A stretch of DNA of 64,000 nt from Streptomyces cinnamoneus (GTDB lineage: Bacteria; Actinomycetota; Actinomycetes; Streptomycetales; Streptomycetaceae), in assembly GCF_002939475.1 (NCBI RefSeq), contig NZ_PKFQ01000001.1, positions 3,593,001 to 3,657,000 on the forward strand. Direction: 5' to 3'. How positions within the stretch are numbered: position 1 is the first letter of the stretch; every line of letters begins with the position of its first letter. Shown one piece after another: positions 51,207 through 61,400 of this stretch. A model generated the notes under the pieces. The model worked only from the letters and a program-made list of their open reading frames with translations. It was not told the DNA's origin and made no database searches. The translations under genes and the position numbers were made by a program.

Positions 51207-52687
51207 CGGACCCGCCCCGGGAGGGCGACGGTGGCCGTGCCGGTGACGTGGCGGCCGAGGCGGTTGGTGCCGGCCAGGGCGACCCGGAGGCCGGCCCCCG
51301 CCACGGACGTGACGCTTCCGGTCAGCACCAGTTCGTCTCCGGGGTAGTTGGGGACACCGAGGCGGACGGCGAGGGCGCGCAGCACGGCGCCGGGACCCAG
51401 CCGTTCGGTGAGGAAGCGGCCCACGAGGCCGTTGGTGGTGAGGATGTTCATGAAGATGTCCGGCGCGCCCTTGGCCCGGGCGGCCTCCGGGTCGTGGTGC
51501 ACGTCCTGGTAGTCGCGGGACGCCAGCGCGCCCGCGACGATGAGGGTGCGCGTGACGGGCACGGTGAGGGGGGCCAGCACGTCGCCGGGAGCCCAGGCAC
51601 GCGGGACGGGTGAGGCCGGTGCGCCGGGCGGGACGGGCGAGGCCGGCGTGCGGTCGGCGGTACGGGCCGGGGACGGGGCGGCACAAGCCGTGGCCGTACC
51701 GGCCGTGGTCGTACCGGCCGTGGCCGTAGGCGGCGTGGCCGTACGGACCCCCCGGGGCAGCGCCCCGGGTCCGGCGCGGAACAGCGGCAGCGTCAGCCCG
51801 TCCGCCTCGGCGAACTCCAGCCGGACCGGCATGCCGACGCGCACCTCGTCCGGCGCCACGCCGACGACGTTGCTGATCATCCGTACGCCTTCGGCCAGTT
51901 CGACCAGCCCGACGGCGTAGGGCGGCTCGAAGCCGGGCGCCGCCGGGTGGTGCACGACGACGTACGAGTACACGCTCCCGTCCCCCGACGCCTCCACCGC
52001 CGTCCACTGGGGCGATCCACAGCTCCCGCACCCCGGCAGCCAGGGGAAGCGCGGGGTGCCGCAGGCGTCGCAGCGCTGGATCAGCAGGGTGTGAGCGGCG
52101 ACGCCCTCCCAGAACCCGGCGTTGTCCCGGTTGACCACGGGGCGGGGGCGCTCGGCGGGCGCGGCCGGTGGGGCCGGCGGCCGGGGCGCGTACTTCAGGA
52201 TGCGGAAGCGGTGCGTTCCGGCGAGCCGTCCGTTCGCCTGGATCTCGGTGCGGGTGGTGATGAAGTGACCCGTGCCGAGCCGTGTGGTCTTGCGTGGCGA
52301 GACGGATTCGAGCACCGCGTCGAAGGTGATCTCGTCGCCCGGCCGGAGCGGGCGCAGGTATTCCTGCTCGCAGTCCGTCGCGATCACCGCGGTGCATCCC
52401 GCCTCGTCGAGCAGGGTGAGCAGTTCGCCGTACGCGGCCGGGCGGCCCTCGGGGCGGCCGGACAGCCCGCCCATCGTCCAGGCCTGGAGCATGGCGGGCG
52501 GGGCGACGGGATCGGGGCCGGCGCAGGCCGGGTCGGTGTGGCCCATCACCTCGCACCAGTGCCTGATCATGGGCGCGTTGACGGGGTCCCGGCCCCGGCC
52601 GGACACGGCGGCGGGAGAGCCCTCGTACGCCTTGAGGCGTGCGTACAGGGCGTCGGACTCGGGGTCCCGTGCGGCGTCGTCGCTCAC
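51203..52687 (-). CDS. MaoC-DUF35-MaoC fusion (ChsH2-ChsH1-like enoyl-CoA hydratase)
   Basis: 494 residues with three parts. Residues 1-165: an N-terminal MaoC (hot-dog) domain without an obvious catalytic pair. About 180-300: a DUF35 domain with zinc ribbon CDACGTPRFPWLPGCGSCG and an OB-fold. A 45-residue Ala/Thr/Pro linker follows. About 355-494: a second MaoC with the catalytic Asp-x4-His in DYQDVHHDPEAA. In Mtb these are separate ChsH1 and ChsH2 chains. The GTG at 52687 is chosen because a dyad operator lies directly upstream; an ATG at 52744 would put it inside the gene. Confidence 0.87.
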   Translation of the reverse strand: MSDDAARDPESDALYARLKAYEGSPAAVSGRGRDPVNAPMIRHWCEVMGHTDPACAGPDPVAPPAMLQAWTMGGLSGRPEGRPAAYGELLTLLDEAGCTAVIATDCEQEYLRPLRPGDEITFDAVLESVSPRKTTRLGTGHFITTRTEIQANGRLAGTHRFRILKYAPRPPAPPAAPAERPRPVVNRDNAGFWEGVAAHTLLIQRCDACGTPRFPWLPGCGSCGSPQWTAVEASGDGSVYSYVVVHHPAAPGFEPPYAVGLVELAEGVRMISNVVGVAPDEVRVGMPVRLEFAEADGLTLPLFRAGPGALPRGVRTATPPTATAGTTTAGTATACAAPSPARTADRTPASPVPPGAPASPVPRAWAPGDVLAPLTVPVTRTLIVAGALASRDYQDVHHDPEAARAKGAPDIFMNILTTNGLVGRFLTERLGPGAVLRALAVRLGVPNYPGDELVLTGSVTSVAGAGLRVALAGTNRLGRHVTGTATVALPGRVR

Positions 52688-52690
52688 ACT

Positions 52691-52709
52691 ATCTGACTGT
52701 CCGTCAGAT
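52691..52709 (-). promoter_or_regulatory. TetR-type operator at the start of the hydratase-thiolase operon
   Basis: ATCTGAC-TGTCC-GTCAGAT is a perfect 7-bp inverted repeat with a 5-bp centre, ending 3 bp before the GTG start. It resembles the CTGAC/GTCAG dyads I recall upstream of acyl-CoA metabolic genes in Streptomyces, bound by TetR repressors. No tetR gene is in this neighbourhood. Confidence 0.65.
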
Positions 52710-52954
52710 CGGTCCTCGCTGTCAACGGGCGCGGTCGCCCGCACGCGCGAGGGGTCCCCGCCGCGGGGGCGTCCGCACGCCGGCGCCCCCTGGCGGTACG
52801 CGCGCCCGCGACGCCAGGCGTTCGCCGCCCTCTCCCGTGCGCGCGAACGCCGCGCGGCGGCACCGGAGTGCCGCCGCGCGGTTCGTGCTGACCCAGTCCA
52901 CTTCTCACCACGTCACCCTGTGTGTCACCCCGGGTTCAGGGGATCACCCCGGGC

Positions 52955-53269
52955 TCACCACATGTTGGTGAACGTGATCCGCACGTTCTCCTGCTGGATG
53001 ACCGTATGGCCGCCGTATCCGATGGCACTCGCCGTGTTGGCCTGATTCGAGGCGCCGGTTCCTGTGGCCTGTTGCTGGGCCGTCGTCGAGTTGCCGTGGT
53101 TGCTTCCCCCGACGCCGCTTCCGACGATGCCGGCCGCCGCCGCGTTCGCCCCCCTGTTGGCCACCTGGGTGCCGTCGTCGGCCTGGGCCACGCCGGCGAG
53201 GAGCAGGGCGGCCATCGGCAGGGCCGCGAGGGCGGCGAATACGCGGGCGGCGGTGCGGGTGCTTGCCAT
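52955..53269 (-). CDS. Small secreted Asn/Gln/Gly-rich protein
   Basis: 104 residues. The signal peptide (1-30) ends VAQA. The mature 74 residues lack Cys and Lys and are rich in Ala, Gly, Asn, Gln, Ser and Thr (GGSNHGNSTTAQQQATGTGASN, then ASAIGYGGHTVIQQENVRIT). This composition resembles rodlins and other amyloid-prone surface proteins of Streptomyces, but no rodlin motif is conserved. A GGAGG site lies before ATG 53269. It is monocistronic. A surface-coat or adhesion role is an inference from composition. Confidence 0.7.
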   Translation of the reverse strand: MASTRTAARVFAALAALPMAALLLAGVAQADDGTQVANRGANAAAAGIVGSGVGGSNHGNSTTAQQQATGTGASNQANTASAIGYGGHTVIQQENVRITFTNMW

Positions 53270-53739
53270 GTCAGTCCTCCAGAACGAACTACCGGACGGT
53301 GCCGGGCGGTTGGCCGGCCGCCGCGGCGCTTGGTTCGACGTCGCGCCTCCAGACTTGCCCATCAGATCTCCACCGAACCCCCCGTCTGTCCTCATTCCCC
53401 CGCAAGCATGATCTTTGCTGGATAAACCCCCATCATCACCGCACATCCACCGATCTCCCGCACCGCTTCACACTTCACACCGGAAGGGTCCTCGCGCCCC
53501 AGGCGGCGAATCGTTTCAGCGGAGCATCGGGGAAAGTCCGTCGCGCACACACAACTTCCGCATTCCCCACGGTTCGGGAGCCACCGGACGCGCTCCCGCC
53601 CGCCGGAAACGGGGACGTCCTTGCTTGACGGCCCGATCCGGCCGCGCGCCCCGCCGGCCAGCCGCCGGTGGCCGCCGCCGCGATCGGGCCGTCGCTCGGA
53701 CCGAGGAGACCGTTCCCCGCGAACCCAGGAAGGCGCCCG
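53270..53739. other. 470-bp divergent intergenic region
   Basis: Separates the small secreted gene (minus) from the GGDEF gene (plus). It is moderately less GC-rich than its flanks and contains no supportable ORF. I saw no BldD box or other recognised operator in it. Confidence 0.4.
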
Positions 53740-54465
<726 letters not shown>

Positions 54466-54631
54466 CCACCGGCGACCGGGACGGCCGTCAAGCCCGGCCT
54501 CCCGGACGCCGAAGCTCCGGTATCCGGTCACAAGTCGCCGAAACGACGGACAGCCGATTGACGCTCCGCGCGCCGCGCCCGAGGCTGGCGCGGCGCGACT
54601 CAGACAACGTCCGTCACGAGGAGGCACAGCC

Positions 54632-55540
54632 ATGCCCCGGAGCAACGGCACCAGAGTCCGGTCCGCCCTCACCGCGCTCGGCGCCGCGGCGACCCTGGCG
54701 GCGGGCGTCCTCGCCCCCGCCTCCGCCACGGCCGCGACCCCACGGTCCCACGGCGAGCGTTACGTGGCCCTCGGCGACTCCTTCACCTCCGCCCCGTCCG
54801 TCCCCCGGCAGACCGACACCGCGTGCGGCCGGTCGGACGCCAACTACCCCTCCCTCGTCCGCGAGGAGCTGGGCTTCGGCCGCTTCACGGACGTCAGCTG
54901 CGCGGGCGCCGCCACCGAGCACCTCTGGCAGCGCCAGCCGGTGACCGGCAACGCGCCCCAACTCGCCGCGCTGGGCCCCGACACGGCGCTGGTCACCCTC
55001 GGGATCGGCGGGAACGACGTCGGCTTCATGGACGTCCTGGCCCGGTGCGTCCACCCCACGGGCGAGGTCCCCCGGGACGCCCCCTGCCAGCGGGCGTACA
55101 CCCGCGAGGGCGGGGGCGACGAGCTCCAGCGGCGCATCGACGACACCGCCCCCAAGATCGCCGCCGCGCTCGACGCCGTGCACCGGCGGGCCCCGCACGC
55201 CCGCGTGGCCGTCGTGGGCTACCCGACCCTGATCGGCGACGACGTCGAGGGTTGCCGCAGGTCCCTGCGGATCGCCGACGGCGACCTGCCGTACCTGCGC
55301 GGCACCGTGCGCAACCTCAACGCCATGCTGCGCCGCCAGGCGGTGGCCCACGGCGACCTCTACGTCAACACCCACGGCACGACCTTCGGGCACGACGCCT
55401 GCCGCCCGTTCGCGGACCGGTGGGTCGAGGGTCTGACGACCTACCCCCGGATCCGTCCCGCCGCCCCCTTCCACCCCAACGAGGACGGTGAGCGGGCCAT
55501 GGCCGAGGCCGTCGTCGACGCGCTCGTGGACGGGCCCTGA
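54632..55540 (+). CDS. Secreted SGNH/GDSL-family esterase-lipase
   Basis: 302 residues. Signal peptide 1-35 (AAATLAAGVLAPASATAA). Block I: YVALGDSFTSAP, nucleophile Ser50. Block III: VTLGIGGNDVGFMD (oxyanion Gly/Asn). Block V: APFHPNEDGERA, with catalytic His281 but no Asp three residues before it, as in the Streptomyces scabies esterase type. Six cysteines can form three disulfides (TACGRS, VSCAGA, RCVHP, APCQRA, EGCRRS, DACRPF). It hydrolyses esters or lipids outside the cell. GAGGAGG precedes the ATG. Confidence 0.93.
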   Translation: MPRSNGTRVRSALTALGAAATLAAGVLAPASATAATPRSHGERYVALGDSFTSAPSVPRQTDTACGRSDANYPSLVREELGFGRFTDVSCAGAATEHLWQRQPVTGNAPQLAALGPDTALVTLGIGGNDVGFMDVLARCVHPTGEVPRDAPCQRAYTREGGGDELQRRIDDTAPKIAAALDAVHRRAPHARVAVVGYPTLIGDDVEGCRRSLRIADGDLPYLRGTVRNLNAMLRRQAVAHGDLYVNTHGTTFGHDACRPFADRWVEGLTTYPRIRPAAPFHPNEDGERAMAEAVVDALVDGP

Positions 55541-55689
55541 GCACGTCGCCGCACGGCCGTGCCCGCAGAACGGGACGTCGCTGACGGGGTGTTCCCGCTC
55601 GGCGGGGCGCGGCGGAGGCCCCCAGCGTGCCGGTGGGCGCGCCGGGGGCCTCGCGGCCACCCCGAGCCGCTGCGCGGACGCGCGGCGGT

Positions 55690-57342
55690 TCAGCCCAGCG
55701 TCGTCACCACGAGCTCGCCGTCCGCGTACTGCCTGCGCAGCACCTTCTTGTCGAACTTCCCCACCGACGTCTTCGGCACCGCCGGGACGAGGGCCCAGCG
55801 TTCGGGCAGCTGCCAGCGGGCGATCCGCTCGCTGAGGAAGGCCCGCAGCCCCTCGTAGCCGACCGACGAGCCGTCCTTGAGGACCACGGCCGCCAGCGGC
55901 CGCTCGCCCCACTTCTCGTCCGGCACGGCCACCACGGCCGCCTCGGCGACCTGCGGGTGGGCCATCAGGTGGTTCTCCAGCTCGACCGAGGAGATCCACT
56001 CGCCACCCGACTTGATGACGTCCTTCGCCCGGTCGGTGAGGGTGAGGAAGCCGTCGGCCGTGATCGTGCCGACGTCACCGGTGCGCAGCCAGCCGTCCTC
56101 GCTGAACTTGTCCTCGGGGCGCTGCGGTTCGCCGTCCGCGCCCCCGTGGTAGGCGCCCGCGATCCACGGCCCGCGCACCTCCAGCTCACCGGCCGAGCGG
56201 CCGTCCCAGGGCAGCGTCTCGCCGCCCGGGCCGATCAGCCGCGCCTCCACGGAGACGGGCATGCGGCCCTGCGTGATCCGGTAGGGCCACGCCTCCTCGG
56301 CGCCCAGGCCCGGCGGCGGGTGGGCCACCGTTCCCAGGGGTGAGGTCTCGGTCATGCCCCACGCCTGAACGAGCGTCAGGCCGTGGCGCTCCTCGAAGGC
56401 CTTCATCAGCGACGGCGGACACGCCGAACCCCCGCTGACCACCGTGCGCAGCGACGACACGTCGCGCGGCTTGGCGTCGAGCTCGGCCAGCAGCCCCTGC
56501 CAGATGGTCGGCACGCCGGCGGTCACCGTCGGCCGCTCCGACTCGATCATCTCGGCCAGCGGGGCGGGCTGGAGGAAGCGGTCGGGCATCAGCAGCGAGG
56601 TGCCCGCCATGAACGCGGCGTGCGGCAGCCCCCAGGCGTTCACGTGGAACATCGGCACGACGGGCAGGCAGGTCTCGCCCGGCTTGAGCCCGAAGGACGC
56701 CGCCGCGTTGACCTCCATCGCGTGCAGGTAGATCGAACGGTGGCTGTAGACCACGCCCTTGGGGTCGCCGGTCGTCCCGGAGGTGTAGCAGAGGGCGGCG
56801 GCCTGCCGCTCGTCCAGCTCCGGCCAGTCGTAGGACTCGGCGGGACTCCCGGCGATCAGCTCGTCGTAGGCGTGGACCTGCGGCCGGCAGCCCTCCAGCG
56901 CGGACAGGTCGCCCGGCCCGGAGACGACGACGTGCTCCACGCAGTCCAGGTGCGGCAGCAGGGGCGCGAGCAGCGGCAGCAGCGAGCCGTTGACGATGAC
57001 GACGCGGTCCGCGGCGTGCCGCACGATCCAGGCGAGCTGCTCGGGGGGCAGGCGGAGGTTGAGCGTGTGCAGGACGGCGCCCATGGAGGGGACGGTGAGG
57101 TACGCCTCCACGTGGTCGGCGTTGTTCCACATCAGCGTCCCGACCGGGTCCCCCTCGCGCACGCCCAGCGCGCGCAGGGCGTGGGCGAGCCGGGTGGCAC
57201 GGGCGCCGACTTCGGCGAAGCTCCGGCGCCGGGGTGCGCCTTCGCCTGTCCAGGTCGTGACGTGAGCGTTGGCGTGGACGGTCGACCCGTGGGCCAGAAT
57301 CCTCGTCACGGTCAGTGGTACGTCCTGCATCGTGCTCTGCAC
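55690..57342 (-). CDS. AMP-forming acyl-CoA ligase
   Basis: 550 residues. ANL-superfamily motifs: A3 P-loop CYTSGTTGDPKGV (near 190), A5 AWGMTETSPLG, A7 GWLRTGDVG, and the C-terminal catalytic-lysine motif A10 PKTSVGKFDKK. The MQDVPLTVTRI opening is typical of the medium/long-chain fatty acyl-CoA synthetases of actinobacteria. It activates a carboxylic acid as acyl-AMP, then forms the CoA thioester. The GTG start at 57342 is chosen for its GGGGAGG site at 6 nt spacing; ATG 57330 is an alternative. It may feed the hydratase-thiolase pair at 50-52.7 kb. Confidence 0.93.
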   Translation of the reverse strand: MQSTMQDVPLTVTRILAHGSTVHANAHVTTWTGEGAPRRRSFAEVGARATRLAHALRALGVREGDPVGTLMWNNADHVEAYLTVPSMGAVLHTLNLRLPPEQLAWIVRHAADRVVIVNGSLLPLLAPLLPHLDCVEHVVVSGPGDLSALEGCRPQVHAYDELIAGSPAESYDWPELDERQAAALCYTSGTTGDPKGVVYSHRSIYLHAMEVNAAASFGLKPGETCLPVVPMFHVNAWGLPHAAFMAGTSLLMPDRFLQPAPLAEMIESERPTVTAGVPTIWQGLLAELDAKPRDVSSLRTVVSGGSACPPSLMKAFEERHGLTLVQAWGMTETSPLGTVAHPPPGLGAEEAWPYRITQGRMPVSVEARLIGPGGETLPWDGRSAGELEVRGPWIAGAYHGGADGEPQRPEDKFSEDGWLRTGDVGTITADGFLTLTDRAKDVIKSGGEWISSVELENHLMAHPQVAEAAVVAVPDEKWGERPLAAVVLKDGSSVGYEGLRAFLSERIARWQLPERWALVPAVPKTSVGKFDKKVLRRQYADGELVVTTLG

Positions 57343-57534
57343 CGGGGGCCTCCCCATTCTGCGCGTCGTTACGCGAGGGTCGTTCCCGGCGATTCTGCTG
57401 GCGTATCCGGCGGTAAGTCACTACCGGAAAGTGATTCGGAAGAAACAAGTCCGCCACACTCCCGAACGCGGGGACCGATTTCCGCCAGCGCCTCCGTCCG
57501 TCCGGCGGTTCCATGGAACCCGTAAGTGATTGAA

Positions 57535-57542
57535 GTTGCAAC
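57535..57542. promoter_or_regulatory. GTTGCAAC palindrome in the ligase-SDR intergenic region
   Basis: An 8-bp perfect palindrome in an AT-richer stretch, 20 bp before the SDR start, with TTGAAGTTGCAACGAACAA around it. It may be an operator for the SDR gene. Weak evidence. Confidence 0.3.
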
Positions 57543-57562
57543 GAACAAAACGTGGAGGGCAC

Positions 57563-58294
57563 ATGGACGGCAAGGCGGCGCTGGTGACCGGGGGCAGCCG
57601 GGGCGTGGGCGCGGCTGTCGCGCTGCGGCTGGCCGCGCAGGGCGCGGACGTGGCGATCACCTACGTGGCCGACGAGGCCGCGGCCCGCGAGGTGGTCCGC
57701 ACGATCGAGGCGGAGGGCCGGCGGGGGCTCGCCGTCCGGGCCGACGCCGGGGACGCGGCGACCGCCGCCGCGGCGGTGCAGCGGACGGCGGAGGCGTTCG
57801 GCCGCTTCGACGTGCTGGTCAACAACGCGGGCGTCGGTGTGCTCGGGCCGCTCGAACAGCTCACCCTCGCCGACGTCGACCGCGTCCTCGCCGTGAACGT
57901 GCGCGGCTGCTTCCTGGCCGCCCAGGCGGCGGTCCCGCTGATGAGGCACGGCGGCCGGATCATCACCATCGGCAGTTGCATGACCCAGCGGGTGCCCGGC
58001 CCGGGCGGCACGCTCTACGCGATGAGCAAGGCCGCGCTGACGGGCCTGACCAAGGCGCTGGCGCGGGAGGTCGGCGACCGCGGCGTCACCGCGAACATCG
58101 TCCACCCCGGTCCCACCGACACCGACATGAACCCGGCGGGCGGCCCGTACGCCGCCGGACAGAGCGCCATGACGGCCGTCGGCCGGTTCGGCACGCCCGA
58201 AGAGGTGGCGTCGATGGTCGCCTACCTCGCGAGCGACGAGGCCCGTTACGTCACCGGAGCCGAGATCTCCGTCGACGGCGGCCACGCCGCGTAG
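57563..58294 (+). CDS. Short-chain dehydrogenase/reductase
   Basis: 243 residues, classical SDR. TGGSRGVG (9-16) binds NAD(P), NNAG at 90-93, catalytic Ser at about 138, and the Tyr-x3-Lys pair in LYAMSKAALTG. The C-terminal SVDGGHAA is the usual end. It opens MDGKAALVTGG; ATG 57563 follows GGAGGG. SDRs of the FabG branch reduce 3-ketoacyl or other carbonyl groups. It is divergent from the acyl-CoA ligase, so a role in the same acyl pathway is plausible. Confidence 0.92.
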   Translation: MDGKAALVTGGSRGVGAAVALRLAAQGADVAITYVADEAAAREVVRTIEAEGRRGLAVRADAGDAATAAAAVQRTAEAFGRFDVLVNNAGVGVLGPLEQLTLADVDRVLAVNVRGCFLAAQAAVPLMRHGGRIITIGSCMTQRVPGPGGTLYAMSKAALTGLTKALAREVGDRGVTANIVHPGPTDTDMNPAGGPYAAGQSAMTAVGRFGTPEEVASMVAYLASDEARYVTGAEISVDGGHAA

Positions 58295-58311
58295 CGGGCG
58301 CCGGCACGGAC

Positions 58312-58338
58312 GGGGCGCCCCGGTACGAGGGGCGCCCC
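58312..58338. terminator. GC-rich hairpin between convergent SDR and PAS genes
   Basis: GGGGCGCCCC occurs at 58312-58321 and 58329-58338 with a 7-nt loop; each half is also self-complementary. A second hairpin (CCCGGTCCGGGGC with GCCCCGACCGGG, one bulge) follows at about 58350-58376. They probably stop transcription from both sides. Confidence 0.65.
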
Positions 58339-58421
58339 CTGAGGCCGACCCCGGTCCGGGGCCGGCCCCGACCGGGTTCTGAGGACCGGCCGCCGGGCGC
58401 GGCCGGTCCGGCCCGCAGCGG

Positions 58422-61400
58422 TCAGTTCGTACCGATCTTGGCCAGCAGGTCCACGATGCGGCCCTGCACCTCCGCGCTCGTCGAGCGCTCCGCGAGGAAC
58501 AGCACCGTCTCGCCCGACGCCAGACGCGGCAGCTGCGAGGGGTCGATGTCCGCCGAGGTGTAGACGACCAGCGGTGTACGGCTCAGGGCGCCGTTGCCGC
58601 GCAGCCAGTCGACGATGCCCGCGCGGCGGCGCCGCACCTGCATGAGGTCCATGACCACCAGGTTGGGGCGCGTCTGCGCCGCCAGCGTCACGGCTTCGGA
58701 GTCCGTCGCCCCGCACACCACGTGCATCCCGCGCCGCTCCAGCGTCGCCGTCAGGGCGTTGGCGATCGGCTCGTGCTCCTCGATCAGCAGCACGCGCGGC
58801 GGGTGCATCTCGCTGTCGCGCGGCGCGAGCGCCTTGAGCAGCACCGCCGGGTCGGCGCCGTAGGCGGCCTCCCGCGTCGCGTGTCCCAGACCGGCCGTCA
58901 CCAGCACCGGCACCTCGGCGGCGACCGCCGCCTCGCGCAGCGACTGGAGCGCCGTCCGGGTGATCGGCCCGGTCAGGGGGTCGACGAACAGCGCGGCCGG
59001 GTAGGCGGCGGTCTGCGCGTCCACCTCCTCGCGCGAGTGCACGATCACCGGGCGGTAGCCGCGCTCGGTCAGCGCCTGTTCCGTGGACGGGTCCGGGGCG
59101 GGCCAGACGAGCAGCCGGCGCGGGTTGTCCAGCGGCTCCGGCGGCAGTTCGTCGTCCATCGGCGGACGCACGGACTCCACGACCTCGACCGCGCCGTTCG
59201 GGCCGTCGAGCGGCTCGGGCCCCTCGGCGCCCTCGTCCGGTGCCCCCACGGTGAACGCCCGGCCCTCGGGCGTGCCGAGCGGATGCGGGCGGGCCGTGCC
59301 GGGAGCCGGCGGGGCCGCCGGGGCCGGGGCGCCCGCCGCCTGGGCCTGGGCGGCCTGGGCATGGGCCTGCACCTGGGCCTGCGCCTGTGCCTCCCGCTCG
59401 CCCTCGGAGGGGTTGGCCAGCTTCCGCCGCCGCCCGGAACCGGCGACGGGCGTCCCGCCGGGCGGCGTCTCGCCCGCGCCGGGCCCCTGGCCCAGCGTCC
59501 GCACGCTGATCGGCCGCGCCGCCGGGGCGCCCGGCTCCTCCGCCAGCGCGCGCCGGGCCCGGCGCCGCCCGGTGGGCGCGGGGGCCGCGCCCTCGGGTGC
59601 GGGGGCCTGCGCGTCGGGGGCGAACGGGGCGGGGCCGCCTGCCGCGGGGTCGGCCGGGTCGGCCTGGGGTGCCTGGGGCGCCGGCTGCGGGGCGGGCGCC
59701 GCGGGCGCGTCGGCCTCCGGTGCCTCCGGGCCGGGCGCCGGCTGGGGGGCGGGCGCGGGGGCCTCCGGTGCCGGAGGCGGCGCGGCCGGGGAGGCGTTGG
59801 CGGGTGCGCCGGGAGCGGGCGATGCGAAGGGAGCCCCGGCGGGGCCGTCGGCCCCAGCCGCCGGGGGCTGGGGGGCCGGGGCCTGAGGGGCCGGCACCGC
59901 GGGCCCGGCGGCGGGCGCCTCGTGCGGCGGGGCCGCGGCCGGCACGGGACCGGCGAAGGGCTCACCGTGGGAACCGTCGGGGCGGGCGGGCGTGTCGCCC
60001 GCCTCCGGGGCGGCCGCACCGGGCGCGCCGAAGGCGGCCGCGAGGCCGTCGGTGTGCCCCGGCATCCGGTCGGGGGCCGTGGCCGGCGCGGGGATCGCGT
60101 GGGCCTCCGGGTACGCCGCGGCGGGGGCGCCGTCCGCCGGGACCGGCACGGCCGGCGCCCGGTCGGGGGCCGCCGCCGGGGGCCGCGGGCCGGACGGGTC
60201 CCCGTGGACCTCTCCGGGCTCGGGCTGCGGCGTGCGGGGCCGGGCGCCCGGCGCCTCCGTGCCGAACGGGACCGGTCCGGGCGGGGCCGGAACGCCGTGG
60301 CCGTGCGTGGTGGCGGCCTGCTGCGGCACCGGACCGCCCGGGTCCGCGGGCGCGGGCCGGGTGGGCGCCCGGTCGGCGGCCGGGCCGGCGGCGGGCTCGG
60401 CGGCGGGGGCCTCGCGGTCCGCGTCGGCCGGCGGCAGCGCGAACGCCGTGCGCTCGACCGGCTGTTCGGCCGTGGCCTGGCCGGGGATCTGCCCCTGGGC
60501 CTGGGGGTCCGGCGCGGTCTCCGTGAGGGCCCGCCGTGCCCGGCGGCCGGTCGGGGCCGGCTCCGGCTCGGCCGGCCGGTCGGCGTCCGCCGGGGGCAGC
60601 GCGAAGGCGGTGCGCGCCGCCTCGCCCGGTGCCGGGGCGGAAGCGGAGTCCGCAGGGGAGGCTGTGGCCGCGCGCCGCGCCCGGCGGCCCGTGGGCGTGC
60701 CCGTGGCCTGCGGCGGCACGAGCCCCGCGCCGGGGCGGCCGCCCGGGGCGTCGCCGGGCTCCTCCTCCAGGCACGCCTGCCCGCGCCGGCGTCCGGTGGG
60801 CTGCGGTGCCGCGCCGCGGTCGGGCGCCGGGGCCGGCGCCGCCTCGGCGCGGCGGGCCCGCCGGCCGCCGCCCTGGGCCGGGGGCGCCTCCGCCGGGGCC
60901 GCGTCCGCCGGCGCCTTCGCGCCGGAGCCGCCGGACGGGCCGCTCTCGGCGGGCGCGCCCGGGATCGCCGCGTCCGGGCTCGTACCCCGGCCGCGCTGCG
61001 TCGGCATCGGCATGACGGTCGTGAGGTTCTCGGTGTCCGGGCCGCGCCGCTCCGCGCCCGCCGGCACCGGCCCCGCCTCGGCGGAGACCGGCACCTCCAG
61101 CACGTAGGCCTTGCCGCCGCCCGAGCCCGGCACGTCGTGTGTCTGGAGGACGCCGCCGTGCCGGTGGACGATGCCGCGCACCAGGGGGGCGTGGACGGGG
61201 TCACCGCCCGGGTAGGGGCCGCGCACCTCGACGCGCACGACCTCGCCGCGCTGCGCCGCCGCCACGACGATCGTCGAGTCCCCGGGCAGCGCGCCGGAAC
61301 CGGAAGCGGAACCGGAGGCGACGCCCGAGGGCACGTTGCCCGTCGAGTCGACCCCCGCCACATCCGCGATCAGATGGGCGAGCGCCTGGGCGAAGTGCTC

